A stretch of DNA of 64,000 bases from Halicephalobus mephisto. Lineage: Eukaryota; Nematoda; Chromadorea; Rhabditida; Panagrolaimidae. The notes beneath the pieces were generated by a model that saw only the letters and a program-made list of their open reading frames with translations, did not search any database and was not told the origin of the DNA. Position numbers and translations under genes: made by a program. This document shows positions 32,901 to 45,500 of the stretch, piece by piece. Every line of letters begins with the position of its first letter. Position 1 is the stretch's first letter. Where the stretch lies: contig SWDT01000002.1 of the NCBI GenBank assembly GCA_009193035.1, forward strand, positions 1 through 64,000, given 5' to 3'.

Positions 32901-35900
32901 AAAACTAAAATCAAAAATCCTAAAAATTAAAATCAAGAAATTAAAATTTGAAAATCCCAAAAAGGTTCTATTCGGTCCAACACCTGCACACATACGCAAA
33001 TATTTACTTTTAAAACGCGGTCAACGTGTGGTTTTATATTAGACGTGAATGAAAATGTCTTACTATTCAATTATTAAAATGGCTCCACCTTATTAAAAAG
33101 AACAAAAATCTATAGTTTCTTGACTTGGCACATGCCCAATGGACTAATCTTCAAATACGAGACTAATTAGTTCTATGAAAAATTACTAAGCTTATTGAAT
33201 TAAAGACTAGACAAAATCTAATCCTTCATATATTAAAGCTAATTGCTACATTATAAAATTAAAAATTTCCAACAATAAAAAACTTACTTTTTAAATGTTG
33301 TATGTTTCGCTCTTAAAAAAGTTGTCGCGTTGTCTAGTAAAGTTTTTTGAATAAGTTGAATACGTCGTTTAAGCGGTTCTGGATGAGCTAAAAAACTAGA
33401 TTATTATTTTTAAATTTTTCAAAATCTTCAAAAATGACTCATCAACGTAGGAAGAAGGAGTTCCTATCTAATACCACGTTACATACAAAAGTTCAAAATT
33501 TTTTTTCTTTTTAACAAAGGTTCCAATAGGACGCATGTTTCTTTTCCTATTCAACGACTAACGGAAAAATAGTTTCGACTCGACGTTGACGCAAATGTAT
33601 AGGGGGGTCGCGCACAGGGTCAACCAAACATTCAAAAAAATTTCACACAGAAAAAAAGCCAGAAAGCTCATTTCACGTCAGGTCAAGTGAAAGTGCAAAA
33701 GAAAAAAAAATGGATTTTTAGATTATTTCAAATTCTAAGTAAATTTAACAACCGTCTGTCTGGTCCTCTTTAACAAATAAAAAACCACACTAACATTCAT
33801 CATTTTTCATAAAAAATCAAATACTTTTAAAAATTAAACGTTTTTTTTAAATTAAAGAATTTTATATTTTTAAAAAACAAATATATTTTTTTTTAAATTA
33901 AAACATTTTTAAAAAATTATGTTTTATTTTTTTCAAAATTAAGCGCTTTTATTTTTTCTAAATCAAACACATTTTGTACTTTCTTCTAAATTAAATAAAC
34001 CCCCGTATTTTTTATATTGAACATGTTTTATTTTCCTTTAGATTAAATAAATTATATTTTTTATAAAATTAAATTTAATAAAACTCAATAAAATAACGAA
34101 ATTTACGTGATATTTGTTTTTTTTCAATGTAAAAACTTGGGCACCACGCCAGTCTGCACGTTCGTAAATGACTAGCACCTGTCAAAGCCATTACCATGAG
34201 GACCATTTATCCGTTATGACGTATACGAATGGCGTTACACATGTTACATTTCATAAAATCGCGTAAAATCCGGTATTAATTATTAAAAAATATTAAAAGC
34301 AAAAATTTTAAAATTTAAAACACAAATCCGTTTTTTGAAAATTATTTGAATTTTTTTTATTTTTTTTGTAAAATTTAATTCTCAAAAATTAAAAAGACAC
34401 GTATTCCACAATTCCTGTAGTTTCTAGATCTACACAGGCAAAAATAAGAAAATTTTTATTACGAAATCAGTATTGTAAAAAATCAAAATTCCCATGTAGC
34501 CTAATTTAGTTTCTAAAAATTCGCGTCAGGAAAATTTCGTAAAAAAACATATTATTGACATTTATAATATTACAACTATAATTGCATTCTTACAGAATTA
34601 CGTAAACAGTAAATTAAGATTTTCGGTTCCAATTGTATAGTCCAAAAAATTACGTCAAGATAATTTCGTAAAAAAAACATTATTAGTATTCATAACATTA
34701 CTACTATAATTGCATTCTTACAAAACAATAAACATCAAATTGAAATATTTAATCTCGACTAGAAAGTCCGAAAATCCGCGACGAGACAATTTCGTAAAGA
34801 ATTTCAATTTTTTAAATTCAAAATACAATAATTACATTCTTACAAAACTATAAACACTGAATTGAAATATTTAATCTCAACTAGAAAGTCCAAAAATCCG
34901 CGACGAGACAATTTCGTAAAGAATTTCAATTTTTTAATTTATAATACTACAACTACAATCACAGTCTCACAAAACTACATAAATACTAAAGTTTTTAGTC
35001 TGAATTGAAAAGTTCGGAAAATTCACGTCCAGACAGCGCATATTTCTGATTTTTTATAATACGTGATTTTTTTAATTTTTACCACGAACAATTATTAATT
35101 ATCGAGAAAATTGGAAATAATCATCTCACGTGACTAGGTAAATGAGGTCCATTATTATGAAACCATTAAATACTTAATCACAAAAATTTAACCCAACCCT
35201 ATTTTCCAATATTGAGATTAACGAGAACCAAACTGATAACCAAAAAATTCCTCATTATGAAAGACAAAACACAGTCATCTTTATAAATATTTTTGTAATT
35301 AAAAAATAATAAATTTCATAAGCAGAAATTGAACAAATCTAGGTCAACAACCTCAAAAAAAAATTTTCCTTTCTGTCTACTTTATCATTAAATATGCTTG
35401 CCTTAATCATTTATCGCCCACAGTTCTGACGTACAATATCGATAACTTCACATTCAGAACAATTCACCTAACAGACGAGGTCAAAAAGACAACCTTAAAA
35501 ACCAAAGTATAGTCTACCAAAAAAAATGTCAAAATTTCACTTGGTCATGATTCAAAAAACGTCAATGTTCACTTGATCGCCTCGAAAAAACGAAAAATAA
35601 TTTAAAGCCAATCGATCAAAAATTCACACAGACAAAAAACCATATATCATGATCAAAATTTAAGAAAATCAAAATCACAAAATTCCATAATATTTCCCGT
35701 CATTTCACAAAACCCCTTTTCATCGCTTAAAAAGCACTATTTTCTATTATAACATGCTTTTTTAAAATCAGAAAAAACCAACAATTGTACGATTTCACAT
35801 GGTTCCTTATTTCAAATTACATAAGACCAAAATTTCCCAAACAAACTTACATGATTTATGATGAACTGCCTTCTTATAACAATAAAGAGCCTCTTTGTAC

Positions 35901-38900
35901 TGGAAATGATTCTCGTAAAGTTTCCCAAGACAAGCCCAAGCTTGATTATGAGCTTGATTTAACTGAATAGCACAAATAAAAGCTTGAAGAGCGTCAGTAT
36001 CCTGATTCTGAAGTTGATAAAGAACTCCAATAGAACACCACGTATCAGCGTCGTGTTCGTTTTTGTCAATAGCGTGTCGATAATTAACAAAAGCGTCGTG
36101 AGGATTTTGTCCTTCTGAATGACACCTACCAAGATAATAAAGAGTTCTTGAATTCTGTTCGTCCAAATTCCTAGCTTCGTTTAAAAAATTCACCGCTTCT
36201 TGTAATTTAGCTGCTCTATTTCTTGATGAAGTTTCTGTTCTGAAGCACACCCAGCCTAAAAACAAAAATTAAAAATAATTCATAGAAAAATTCAAAAACA
36301 AAAAGCACTGTTTGCGCAACCAGCTGATTTATAAATGCACGTCTTTTTCTCCCCTTTGCGTTTCCATAGAATATCCTATCCATTGGTCATCTTACGATTA
36401 ATGAAGTGGCGGATCTTCTCGAAAATCAATAAATTTCTAAAATCCAACCCATTATAAAACGTAAAATAATCAAAATTGTTTTTCACATAAAAACATTGCC
36501 ATCTTTTTTCCAAGGGTGCCAGGTTTCCGCAATCTTTTAGTATGAAGGTCATTTAGATCAAAATGTTTGTCAACTGGTAGACAATGTCCTTGGAAAGTCA
36601 AAATAAAAAAATTAAAGACTTACCAAGAGCTCTACAAACGTTTGCAAGAAGTTTCGGATCTTTCTGAACAGCAGGATCTTCTTTCAAGGACCTATATTCT
36701 TCAAAAGCTGTCTTTAAATCACCAGCAGCATCAAAACAATGAGCTATGTGAAATTTAATTTCCGGTTTAGAAAATAATGGAGTATTCCTCAAATCGTCAA
36801 AGGCACTAGTCAAATGTTTCGCAGCCTTTTCAAAGTTTCCAATATTCTTTTGAGCAATACCAAGACGAACTTGGATCTCTTGAGAGACCTCAAGATCAGA
36901 ATCAAGGTACAAGAGGTGATTAAATGCCTCAATACACCTGAAAAATTCTTCATTAAATCAAAAAATTTTAAAAGAGGTCAACTCGAGGAATAAATTTCTA
37001 ATATTTTTGACTTAAACTCTAGAGGATTATAAGCTACACTATTTCGAAATGGAGATTCATTACGTAACTAGTGGTTTAATATACACGTAAAAGTACATCA
37101 ACTTCTACGAAAAATTTCAGACGTAAATCACTACGTCATCAATGTTTTTTGCTGATTAGAATCTAAGACCCGAATTTGAAAATGAACATTGATCAGCGTT
37201 CATTTAAAAACCTCATAATTCATCGAATTTAAATTTTAGATAAAAATTTTTATCGATTTAATTTTAAAATTCGTCCAAAAACTCAAAATGTTGCGAAAAA
37301 TGTTTCTTTGGATTTACGGAGAAAAAAGCAAGACCCCAGAGAAAATGACCAGCTGTCCACCCCCGATAATCGATTCGCGGCTACTTACGATTGAGTCAGA
37401 CTGCGTTCTTGCAATCAAAACTGCGGTCAAAAAGGGAACGGAAAACCAATTTCAAGGTATATCTCAGTAAACATTCCTCATTATACATGTGAATTTTCGG
37501 TCTAGAAAGATAAAACTGCCGAAAAAAAAATTATAAAAGACCACGACGAAAACAGTGAATATTGGTATTTTCCGTGCCAAAAAGAACGAAAACGGCCAGC
37601 AAAGGTCATTGGCAAATACTCGCGATCGTTGTAAGGGGCCATAATAAAGAAACCAACGGACAAAGTGACCACTATGTCAGTTCGTGTTTTCCCTTTTCAT
37701 TCCAGAAAAACGGATCATTTTACTATATGAAAAACCACATTTTTTACACATAAACCTAACAACTGACCGCGCTTGGCACAGAGTCAAAAAACCAAAGATT
37801 ATCCAGCAAAGAAAATATCGGTTCGAATTTTATGGTTATAAAATCAAAATAAACTTTATCGGGAGGAGATATAACAGGTTTAGCCTCAGACAATTCACTT
37901 CAACGGGAAACAGAATAAGCCATGCGCAATTTTCAATTGGAATTTCTTTCAATGCCAGACTAAAAAAGCACAGCAAAAGCGTAACATCCTCGAGCGACAG
38001 TCTAGTTGGCAAGGAGCTTAGTGTGCATCCAGAAATGGAATAGTGAATGTCGGCGGGTGTGTGTCTTGGTCAGACCCTCGCAGAGCGTTACAACGTGCAA
38101 ACCAAAAAGAAACTCCAAAAACCACCGAAGCAACCAAGTTTTCAATTTTAGAAAACGGATCTTATTGATCTCAGCAGGAGAAAACTTGAACGAGTTCTGT
38201 GAGCGCGCATTCTCATAAAAATCAGGCACTCGAACGGTTACTAGATTGAAGGTCATCCATCTTGGACAGGAATGGCACTGGCAAAGACAATAAAACAAAT
38301 GTTTCGCTGGGATCGCAAAAGCCAGTCAGGCAGCTGCCGCGCGAGGTTGGCAAGCAATCGATGTGAAGGCGTTCCGAGCAAAACAAAATTGTAACCGGTA
38401 ATGAAACTTACGCAGGATAAGCTTTGAAGTGGAAGTACACTAAGCCGATTCCATACAGTGCAGCTTTGTGAGCTCGAAATTTGTCGTTATCCAGCTTAAT
38501 AGCGTGCTGATAAGCAAACATGGCTGAAATATCCGTAATAACACAGTTACGTGGATGTAAAGGAGCTAACCTTTGGCACGATCCATGGCCAGCAGATTGA
38601 TGTGGCCGAGTTTGACGTAAATCTCGAACATTTCTGCTTTTCTATAATTCTCAGTTTCCTCATCTTTTGGATCACCAGCCTTGACTTTAGTAGCATCCCG
38701 AGTCTTGGCTTGGCAAATCTCCTCTAACTTTATCTCATACGTCTTTCTAGCCTGAAAACAGTAATCATCAAGTCAAAGTTGAAGTTTCTCGTCGAAATCA
38801 CAATGATTGTGGCAGATATATCGATAAATACAGCTCACATGTGGAATGGAGGTAGAAACGATCGTTTTTCATATATGAGTCATTGCTGATAGAACTGAAT

Positions 38901-39143
38901 TTGAAAAAACCACTTACTTTATATAACAAAGCTCTGTCATTCAATTCCAACGTAGGAGCATGGGCAAATTGATTGTAATGGAAACTGAAACTAGAATATT
39001 GGTGATTTCAGGGGATTTAAAACAAACCTGGTCCAAGAAGCTATTTTTTCGTCGTCGTCCTTCTCGTTCTCCTTCGACGACTTCTCTTGTTGGACTCCCG
39101 GCTCTTTTTTGACTTCTATTACCGTCTTCACATCCGTCATCAT
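29986..39143 (-). CDS. utx-1: UTX/KDM6 H3K27 demethylase (TPR + JmjC)
   Basis: Nuclear Fe(II)/2-oxoglutarate dioxygenase that removes methyl groups from histone H3 Lys27 and acts with MLL/COMPASS-type complexes. Minus-strand exons: 39143-39028, 38990-38918, 38751-38571, 38523-38412, 36937-36624, 36255-35851, 33387-33288, 32830-32746, 32567-30570, 30269-30108, 30009-29986; all phases agree; 1189 aa. TPR repeats occupy about residues 64-400 (LGHINLLAMDRAKAMFAYQH, CSIGVLYQLQNQDTDALQAF). JmjC iron ligands are H938 and E940 (PGHLENN) and H1018 (GCVHWVQ); the 80-residue spacing equals that of human UTX H1146-H1226. The zinc domain has CHTC (1124/1127) and CVQC (1148/1151). The start MMTDVK directly follows a CTAG. 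Residues 463-1128 come from one huge AT-rich exon with Ala-rich runs, unlike the short GC-richer TPR exons. It shares a promoter region with ECT2. Confidence 0.96.
34480..35040. repeat. Tandem repeats of about 120-140 bp in UTX intron 6
   Basis: About four imperfect copies sharing GACAATTTCGTAAAGAATTT, TAATTGCATTCTTACAAAAC and AATCTCGACTAGAAAGTCC. The two units at 34745-34925 are the closest match. Confidence 0.7.
35126..35133. promoter_or_regulatory. Palindromic E-box (TCACGTGA) in UTX intron 6
   Basis: Eight-base palindrome TCACGTGA, the core recognised by TFEB/HLH-30-type and MITF-type bHLH-zip factors. A single site; function not shown. Confidence 0.25.
36938..38411. other. UTX intron 4 with GC-richer unique block
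   Basis: 1.47-kb intron, clearly GC-richer (about 37290-38400) than the other introns and without A/T-block repeats. Several open frames occur on both strands but none shows a family motif. It could hold an alternative first exon, a nested ncRNA or enhancer sequence. Confidence 0.4.
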
Positions 39144-39416
39144 CTAGCACTAATATTTCAAATATGACACTAACAGGAACCACAAAACGAAAAACAGAAG
39201 AGAAGATTAACGAGGACGAGCACGGCAGTTGAAAGCTGATTCCTCCGGCGGGTCTCGAAACGAAAATTCAAATCCTTTTTTGGCGCGATTTTTTTCGTTT
39301 GCATTTTTATTTCGTTATCCAGCATTTCTTTGATAATTCTTTATTGACTTTTGTTTTATCAGTGCATATCATAAGAATCATATATGTATATTTTAGGAAG
39401 TTCAAGTGGCTTCTTG
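39144..39416. promoter_or_regulatory. Bidirectional UTX/ECT2 promoter with E2F-like site
   Basis: 273 bp between the two divergent start codons, GC-richer than usual. TTTTTTGGCGCGA at 39276-39288 matches the E2F consensus TTTSSCGC; ECT2 is a known cell-cycle gene, so this fits. TTTTAG at 39391-39396 is a plausible splice or spliced-leader acceptor for ECT2. Confidence 0.6.
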
Positions 39417-42323
39417 ATGGCTGAAGAGCGCTCTACGCTCAAGGCTGCCCAGAGCTGTGAAACTCTGATTTCCGAAGTCGGGGCTGGTAGGTCTTTTGAA
39501 ACTGCTTTTTATATGTAATTTGCCTGGTTACAGTAGACAAGAAGGAATCATCCGCTCATTCTCACCATGATCTGGAACCAGTTGCCCGTGCTTGTCTCGT
39601 TGGGGAGGTCGCGGAGGACCGGGATTTGATGCATCTCCTGACTGTAAGACCTCCGTCCTAACTTTAATCCACGCGATTTTTAGACATTTTTCAAATTGAG
39701 AATTATCTGCTCTTCCGATGGACATGAATTCAGAGAGGCCAAAGATGTCGTTTTTGTGGTTAAGAATTTCGAAACTCATTACATGCGTCCTTTGCAACAG
39801 TTCAGATGCATCAGTCCTCAGGCTCTTCGTGCTCTTTACTACCAGAATGTGGGTTTATTGGAGTAGTGCTGTCGTGATTGTCAATTTTAGACTCCGGAAC
39901 TGCCACATCTGAGACCCGCTCGTCCTATTTACTGCTTTTCGATGACGGGAATGGGGTTTGCCCTCCATGGTTTCATCAAGAACGACGTGAGAAAGGCCGT
40001 GGATCTCATCCACTACATGAATGGACATGTTCGAAGGACTTTCCACGAGAACCTGATCTTGATCGCCAAAGACACTCGTTGTGAACAATACAGGGTTGGC
40101 ATTTAAGTTTCCTTTGAAATTAAACTCGTAATTTTGCAGATCGCCATTACCATGGGCCAGAAAGTACTAACGATGCGATGGGTAGAGGAGTGCTGGGCCA
40201 GAAGAGACGAAGTCGGCTTTGATGCGAAGGACAGAGAATTCATGAACAAATACGCCTTAGGTTGTTTTGGGGGTCTCTCGTTGTATTTCAAGGGATTTCC
40301 TGACGAAGAATTCAAAGAACTGGCGCAGAAGACAATAGAAAATGGCGGATCAGTAGTCCAGAATCTGGATCATGCTACGCATATTGTAATTCACAACGAC
40401 GCCCTCGCGACGACCTCAAGAAGTGAGCTGCAGCGTTACGGTGCTCCTCCGGATGCTTACTACGTAACTGTCCAGTGGTTTTGGAAGTCTGTTCACCTGG
40501 AAATTTGCCATAATGAGGAAATCTTCTATGCCTTCAACAACGAAGTCAAAGTGGTTCGGCAAGTCAGAAGGGCCAGGAAATCACTAGCGTCCCCCGGAAG
40601 TGAGGGCAAGAAGAAATCTCGTGCCAGTCGATCGAAATCAAGCCTAGATAATTCCCGTACTTCTGGGATATCAGATCACATGTATTCAGACGAAAGCTTG
40701 AACCGTGTAATCGTTCCGCCAAGACACAATGATCGTCGATTCCAAGTCTGTATGGAAATGCTCGAAACAGAAACTAATTACTTAAACAATCTCGAGCTAA
40801 TGGTTAACTTGTTCAAGGAACCACTGGAGAAAGCTCTGTTTTCGACATCGTTGATAACTGACGAAAACCATCCCAGTGGGAAAGAACAGAAGGAGATCTT
40901 AAGCAAGCAACAAATCAGCATAATCTTTGGAAAGATTCCCCCAATTATCGACGTTCACAGAAATATCAAGAATTCTCTAGAGAATTTGATGAATAACTGG
41001 GATTCCAGATACCACGATACCTTGATTGGTTATGTGTGGGCTGTTCATGGACCGGAGTTGTCTAAAGTGTATCCCCCGTTTGTGAATAGTTATGACGAGG
41101 CCAGAGAAACCTTGGAAGAATGCCTGACTACTGTTCCGAAGTTTCATACTTTTGTGAAAACAGCCGAAAGTGATCCGAAATGTCGGAAAATCACTCTCAA
41201 GGACATGCTGATCAAACCTGTTCAGAGACTTCCGAGTGTTGTCCTGCTTCTGAATGGTAAAATTTAAGTTTTTTAAGGTGTTTATGCATTGTTTTTAGAA
41301 ATAATGAAACGTACGGACAAGAACCACAAAGATCACGAATGTCTTCGACAAGGCATCGTTGAGATCGAGAGAGTATTAAAGCAGTCGAATCAATGTCGCG
41401 AAAGAACTGATGCTTTTAAAGAATTTCTTCATATCACCGGACAAATCGAAGGATTGCCTTCTGTTGTAATTAATTCCAATCGGCAGTTTTTAAAGAAAGT
41501 TGAGTTGACAGTGATATCGGGAGATAGCTGTTTTGGAGAAGTGAAGGCCAGAACTATGACTTTGTTCCTTTTCAGTGATGTCGTTGTGGTATGTTTTGGA
41601 TTACTGTAGTTTGGTTAAGATTTGTTTGTTTCAGTTTGCGAAAAATCGGACTACTCCGGGAAATACCCATTCTTTAAATCAGAGTTTTTTTCAAAATACT
41701 CGTGGAACTTTGACCAGAAATATGTCTTTTTTAAGATCTTCCGGAGAAAGGAAACCGTTCAAATATATCCATCTTTGCAGAATTCCTGATTTTAAACTTG
41801 CCAGATATGAAAAAACAAGCGAGATATTCATCGTAAAAGTTCGAGACACAGAAGATGGAGATTTAATGTTTATTGGCCAAGCAAATCCCCCGTCTACCTT
41901 CGAGGACGTCATTGGTTTTATGCATCTTCTTTGTCAAATTGTAGGTTTTTTGGGAAAGTTTGGATTTTATTTCCTGAAGGAAGTTCCGACATGAATTGCT
42001 TCGTTTTTCAGGTGAATCAGACCACAGGAAAGGACTTAAGAATGGAGGAATTGACGGAGAAGGTACTGTCGGGAATGAAAGGATCGGTTAAGGAGGAAAA
42101 TGAGAACGAAGATTACAATACAATTCGAAAAGCGATGTAAGTGGTTGTTTCTTGCGTTTGTTACTTTGATTTTTGCAGTGATACTGTACAAAGTGGAGCT
42201 ACAATCCGGAGAAGATCGACTCTAAGACGTGCGGTTTCTAATGTTTCCATCGGAATCTCTCATAGACTTCAGAAGATCACCAGCAAGGCCAGACTGGGGT
42301 CCATAAATGAATCTTCTTTTTGA
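39417..42323 (+). CDS. ect-2: ECT2 Rho guanine nucleotide exchange factor (BRCT-BRCT-DH-PH)
   Basis: Activates RhoA at the cell equator and cortex for cytokinesis and polarity. Exons 39417-39486, 39534-39643, 39684-39848, 39891-40094, 40140-41256, 41299-41588, 41635-41940, 42012-42136, 42179-42323; phases agree; 843 aa. An N-terminal BRCT0-like region (VVFVVKNFETHYMRPL) is followed by tandem BRCTs at about residues 125-310 (CFSMTGMGFALHGFI; QKVLTMRWVEECWARRDE; GGSVVQNLDHATHIV). A Ser/Arg/Lys-rich linker follows (KKKSRASRSKSSL), then a DH domain from about 382 (FQVCMEMLETETNYLNNLEL; LIKPVQRLPSVVLLL), then PH (KVELTVISGDSCFGEVKART to GFMHLLCQI). The basic Ser/Arg-rich tail is typical of ECT2. 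The ATG lies 20 nt after a TTTTAG acceptor. Introns are 41-71 nt. Intact. The next gene on the same strand starts 188 bp downstream. Confidence 0.97.
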
Positions 42324-42510
42324 CTCCTGGTTTCAGGGTAATCCTACGATATTTTGATTTTTGTTTATTGCAACTGTTTGGAACGAATGCTCTTGTTCAA
42401 GAAATGATTAGGATAATTAAGCATTTAAATTAAATTGGATTTTTTAAAGTTGTAAAAAATGGTTTTTTCGTTTTAGAGTTGCGTGTTTGGACGACAGTGT
42501 TTCGAAATGC

Positions 42511-45500
42511 ATGACTGACATCGGGGTTTTGTTTTTGGTCTTGATGGAGATGGATATGACGATGAGCAGTTTTCCTTACTCGATGGAGAAAGTTTCGGAT
42601 TATGTGTACTGTATCAGGGAAAACTTGGATGTTTTAATTTACCTAATTTGTGGTGATGAAAAAGCTGTTTTAATTGATACTGGTTGTGGTAGTGGAAATT
42701 TGTATGATTTTATTCAACAACAAGGAATTTTGAAAAAACAAAAATTAATAGTTATTAATACTCATAATCATGCAGAACAGGTTTGATTTTTAATTTTTTT
42801 TTTCTCTAAATGTCTGGCGCGAATGTGCGTCGCAGTTTCGAAATCGCGGTGCGTCTTTTCGTGTGACAATAACGCGGTCGGGGAGGCCGATTACTTCGAA
42901 CAAAATGCGAACTGATGAAAGCTTTATTGCCGTTTACCCGGCAGAATAATCATGTTGATAGTTCTTGACTGATCGCAATTTTTAAATTTTGGCAAAACCG
43001 ATGTTCCAAATTAATGGTTGGGATTGTTTGTCAAAAATAACCAAAAAACGGAAAAGTTGTCTGTAAAGTTGTTTTAGAGTTGGTTTTTTGGAAGAAATTT
43101 GGGATTTCTGAAGAAAATATTTTCGAAATTTGGTATTTTCCCTTTTGTTTTTGTGTAGAAGTTCGAAAATCTAAAAAACTTATTTGGATCGAGGCATTGA
43201 CGTCATTAGAAAGACCAAGATTTCGTTTATCTAAGATGGTTTTTTACAAACAAGAGACCAGGTGCTTGAGATCAAAGATAAGATTTAGATTAAAAATCGC
43301 AAATTAATTATTCATGCTACAAAAAACATTTAGAAAATTAAAAAAAATAAAAATTAATCTCAAATTTACGAAAATTTTATTTTTTTTTTTAATTTTAAAA
43401 GGATTTTTATTTTTTTAAATTTAAAATTTTAAAAGAATTTTTATTTTTTTTAAATTTTTTAAAATTGGAATTTTATAAGAATTTTGGTTTTTTTTAAATT
43501 TTAAATTTTAAAGAATTTTAAATTTTTTTAAATTTTAAATTTTATAAGAATTTTGGTTTTTTTAAAATTTTAAATTTTAAAGAATTTAAAATTTTTTAAA
43601 ATTGAAATTTTGATAGTTTTATTGACTTGGATAAAGATGGATTTTTATTATTTTTAGACCGGAGCTAATTGGCAATTTTCGTCGATCGGAAAAGTCGGGA
43701 AAGCACACTGCGTCGAGGATCTGTGTGCTTCTGGAGCAGATAAGACTTACACAAGACTTTTGGATTCTTCTTTCGATTGGCAAGTTAAGCCTTATAAAGT
43801 GACGAAATGGCTCAAAAATAATGAAACAATTAAATTGGACAAAACTCTGGAGTTAATTGTGAAATTCGCTCCGGGACACACTCCGGATTCCCTTGTTGTT
43901 CTTTTTCCGGCGGATAATAGGATATTTCTGGGGGACACTTTTCACCAATTCAACGAGATCCTCTTGACGTAAGTCCAAAAAGCATTTTTTAATTTTTTGC
44001 AACTTTAATTTAAAAATAAAAATCCGGATTTGTTCGACGAGGAACTACAAAGTAAAATTTCCACAGTAATCGCGGAAATTTTTTTCAATTATCGAAAATT
44101 GAAAATTATGTGATTTTCGATTTGTTTTTAATATTGTTAAAATTATACAATTTTATTTTTAATTAAAAAAGTTTAAAAAATTATTTTTTAAAAATTTCGA
44201 ATAAAATTATTTTTTTTATTTAAAATTAAAAAAATTGAATTTAATTAAAAATAATTTTTTTATTTAAAAATAATTTTTTTATTTAAAAATTTCGAATAAA
44301 ATTATTTTTTTATTTAAAATTAAAAAATTGAAACTTGATTTAAAAGTTTTTTGTTTAGAAAATTGCCCTTGGTATTGGGTATCAAACTATTATGACATCA
44401 TTTTTAATCATTAATTACGGAAAATTTCCGTGTTGTGATATTCATCCCAATTTTGTAGCCGACTTTTGTAGTTAGAACTGAAAAAGTACTTTTAATAATG
44501 TACGGAGGCTCGTGAATTCTGGAGCTGGAGTCAGAATTAATAATTAACTTTCAGAATCCTGGATTTTTACTTCAGATTCAGAATCTGCGGGGTTGAATAC
44601 TTGATTTCAAGTATCCATTGTGCAGATTTGAAGGTATATAAAATGGATTAAGTGACATTGATGTCCTAGACGTTTCTGTCTCGAGTATTATATTCCAATT
44701 TTGAAGTCAAAAGTGGAGATTAACCCTCAGAATCCTGGCTTCTGACTTCAGATTTGGAATCTGCAGGGTTGAATACCTCATTTCAAGTATCCATTGTGCA
44801 GATTTGAAGGTATATAAAATGGATTGTGACAGTTGTCCTAGATATTTGTATCCCAAACATTATACTCCAATTTTGAAGTCAAAATTGAACAAAAAGCACT
44901 TTTTATGACGTAATCGAACCCGTAGATTCCAAATCTGAGGTCAGAATTAATAATTAACTTTCAGAATCCAGGATTCTGAAAACTTCAATTTTGATTCCAA
45001 AATTTTGAAAATATTTTTAAAATTGAACAAAAAGCACTTTTTATGACGTAATCGAACCCGTAGATTCCAAATCTGGAATCAGAATCAAAAATCAACCTTC
45101 AGAATCCAGGATTCTGAAAACTAACTCCAATTCTAAGAACTTTGAAAATTTCAAAATTTTGTAAAAAATAAAAATTAAAAAAATAAAATTATTTAAAATT
45201 GTTTTTTAAATTTAAATTTCAAAAATAAAAATAATCAAAATTGAATCACAAATGTCAGAAATTTCAGTTACGAAAGAAGTTCCATAAAAGATCTGATTCA
45301 ATCCGTGACTTCCGTCCTCGGTTGCGTGCAGAATTCTTCGAAAAAAACAATGGTGGTTATTTTAATCTAAAAAAAAATATTTAAAAAAATTTGATATTTA
45401 ATATTTTTAAAAATGACGTTAATGAATTTTGCAAAATTAACCTTTAAAATTATTTTAAAAAATTATAAATTTTACAATATCATTTCGTGGGTTTTTTAAA

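Larger units (their letters stand above)
33289..35850. other. UTX introns: 2.46-kb intron 6 and flanking small introns
   Basis: The 33388-35850 intron is AT-rich, with CG-containing unique stretches at 33440-33640 and 34130-34260, and tandem repeats at 34480-35040 (listed separately). No coding exon recognised in it. Confidence 0.5.
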
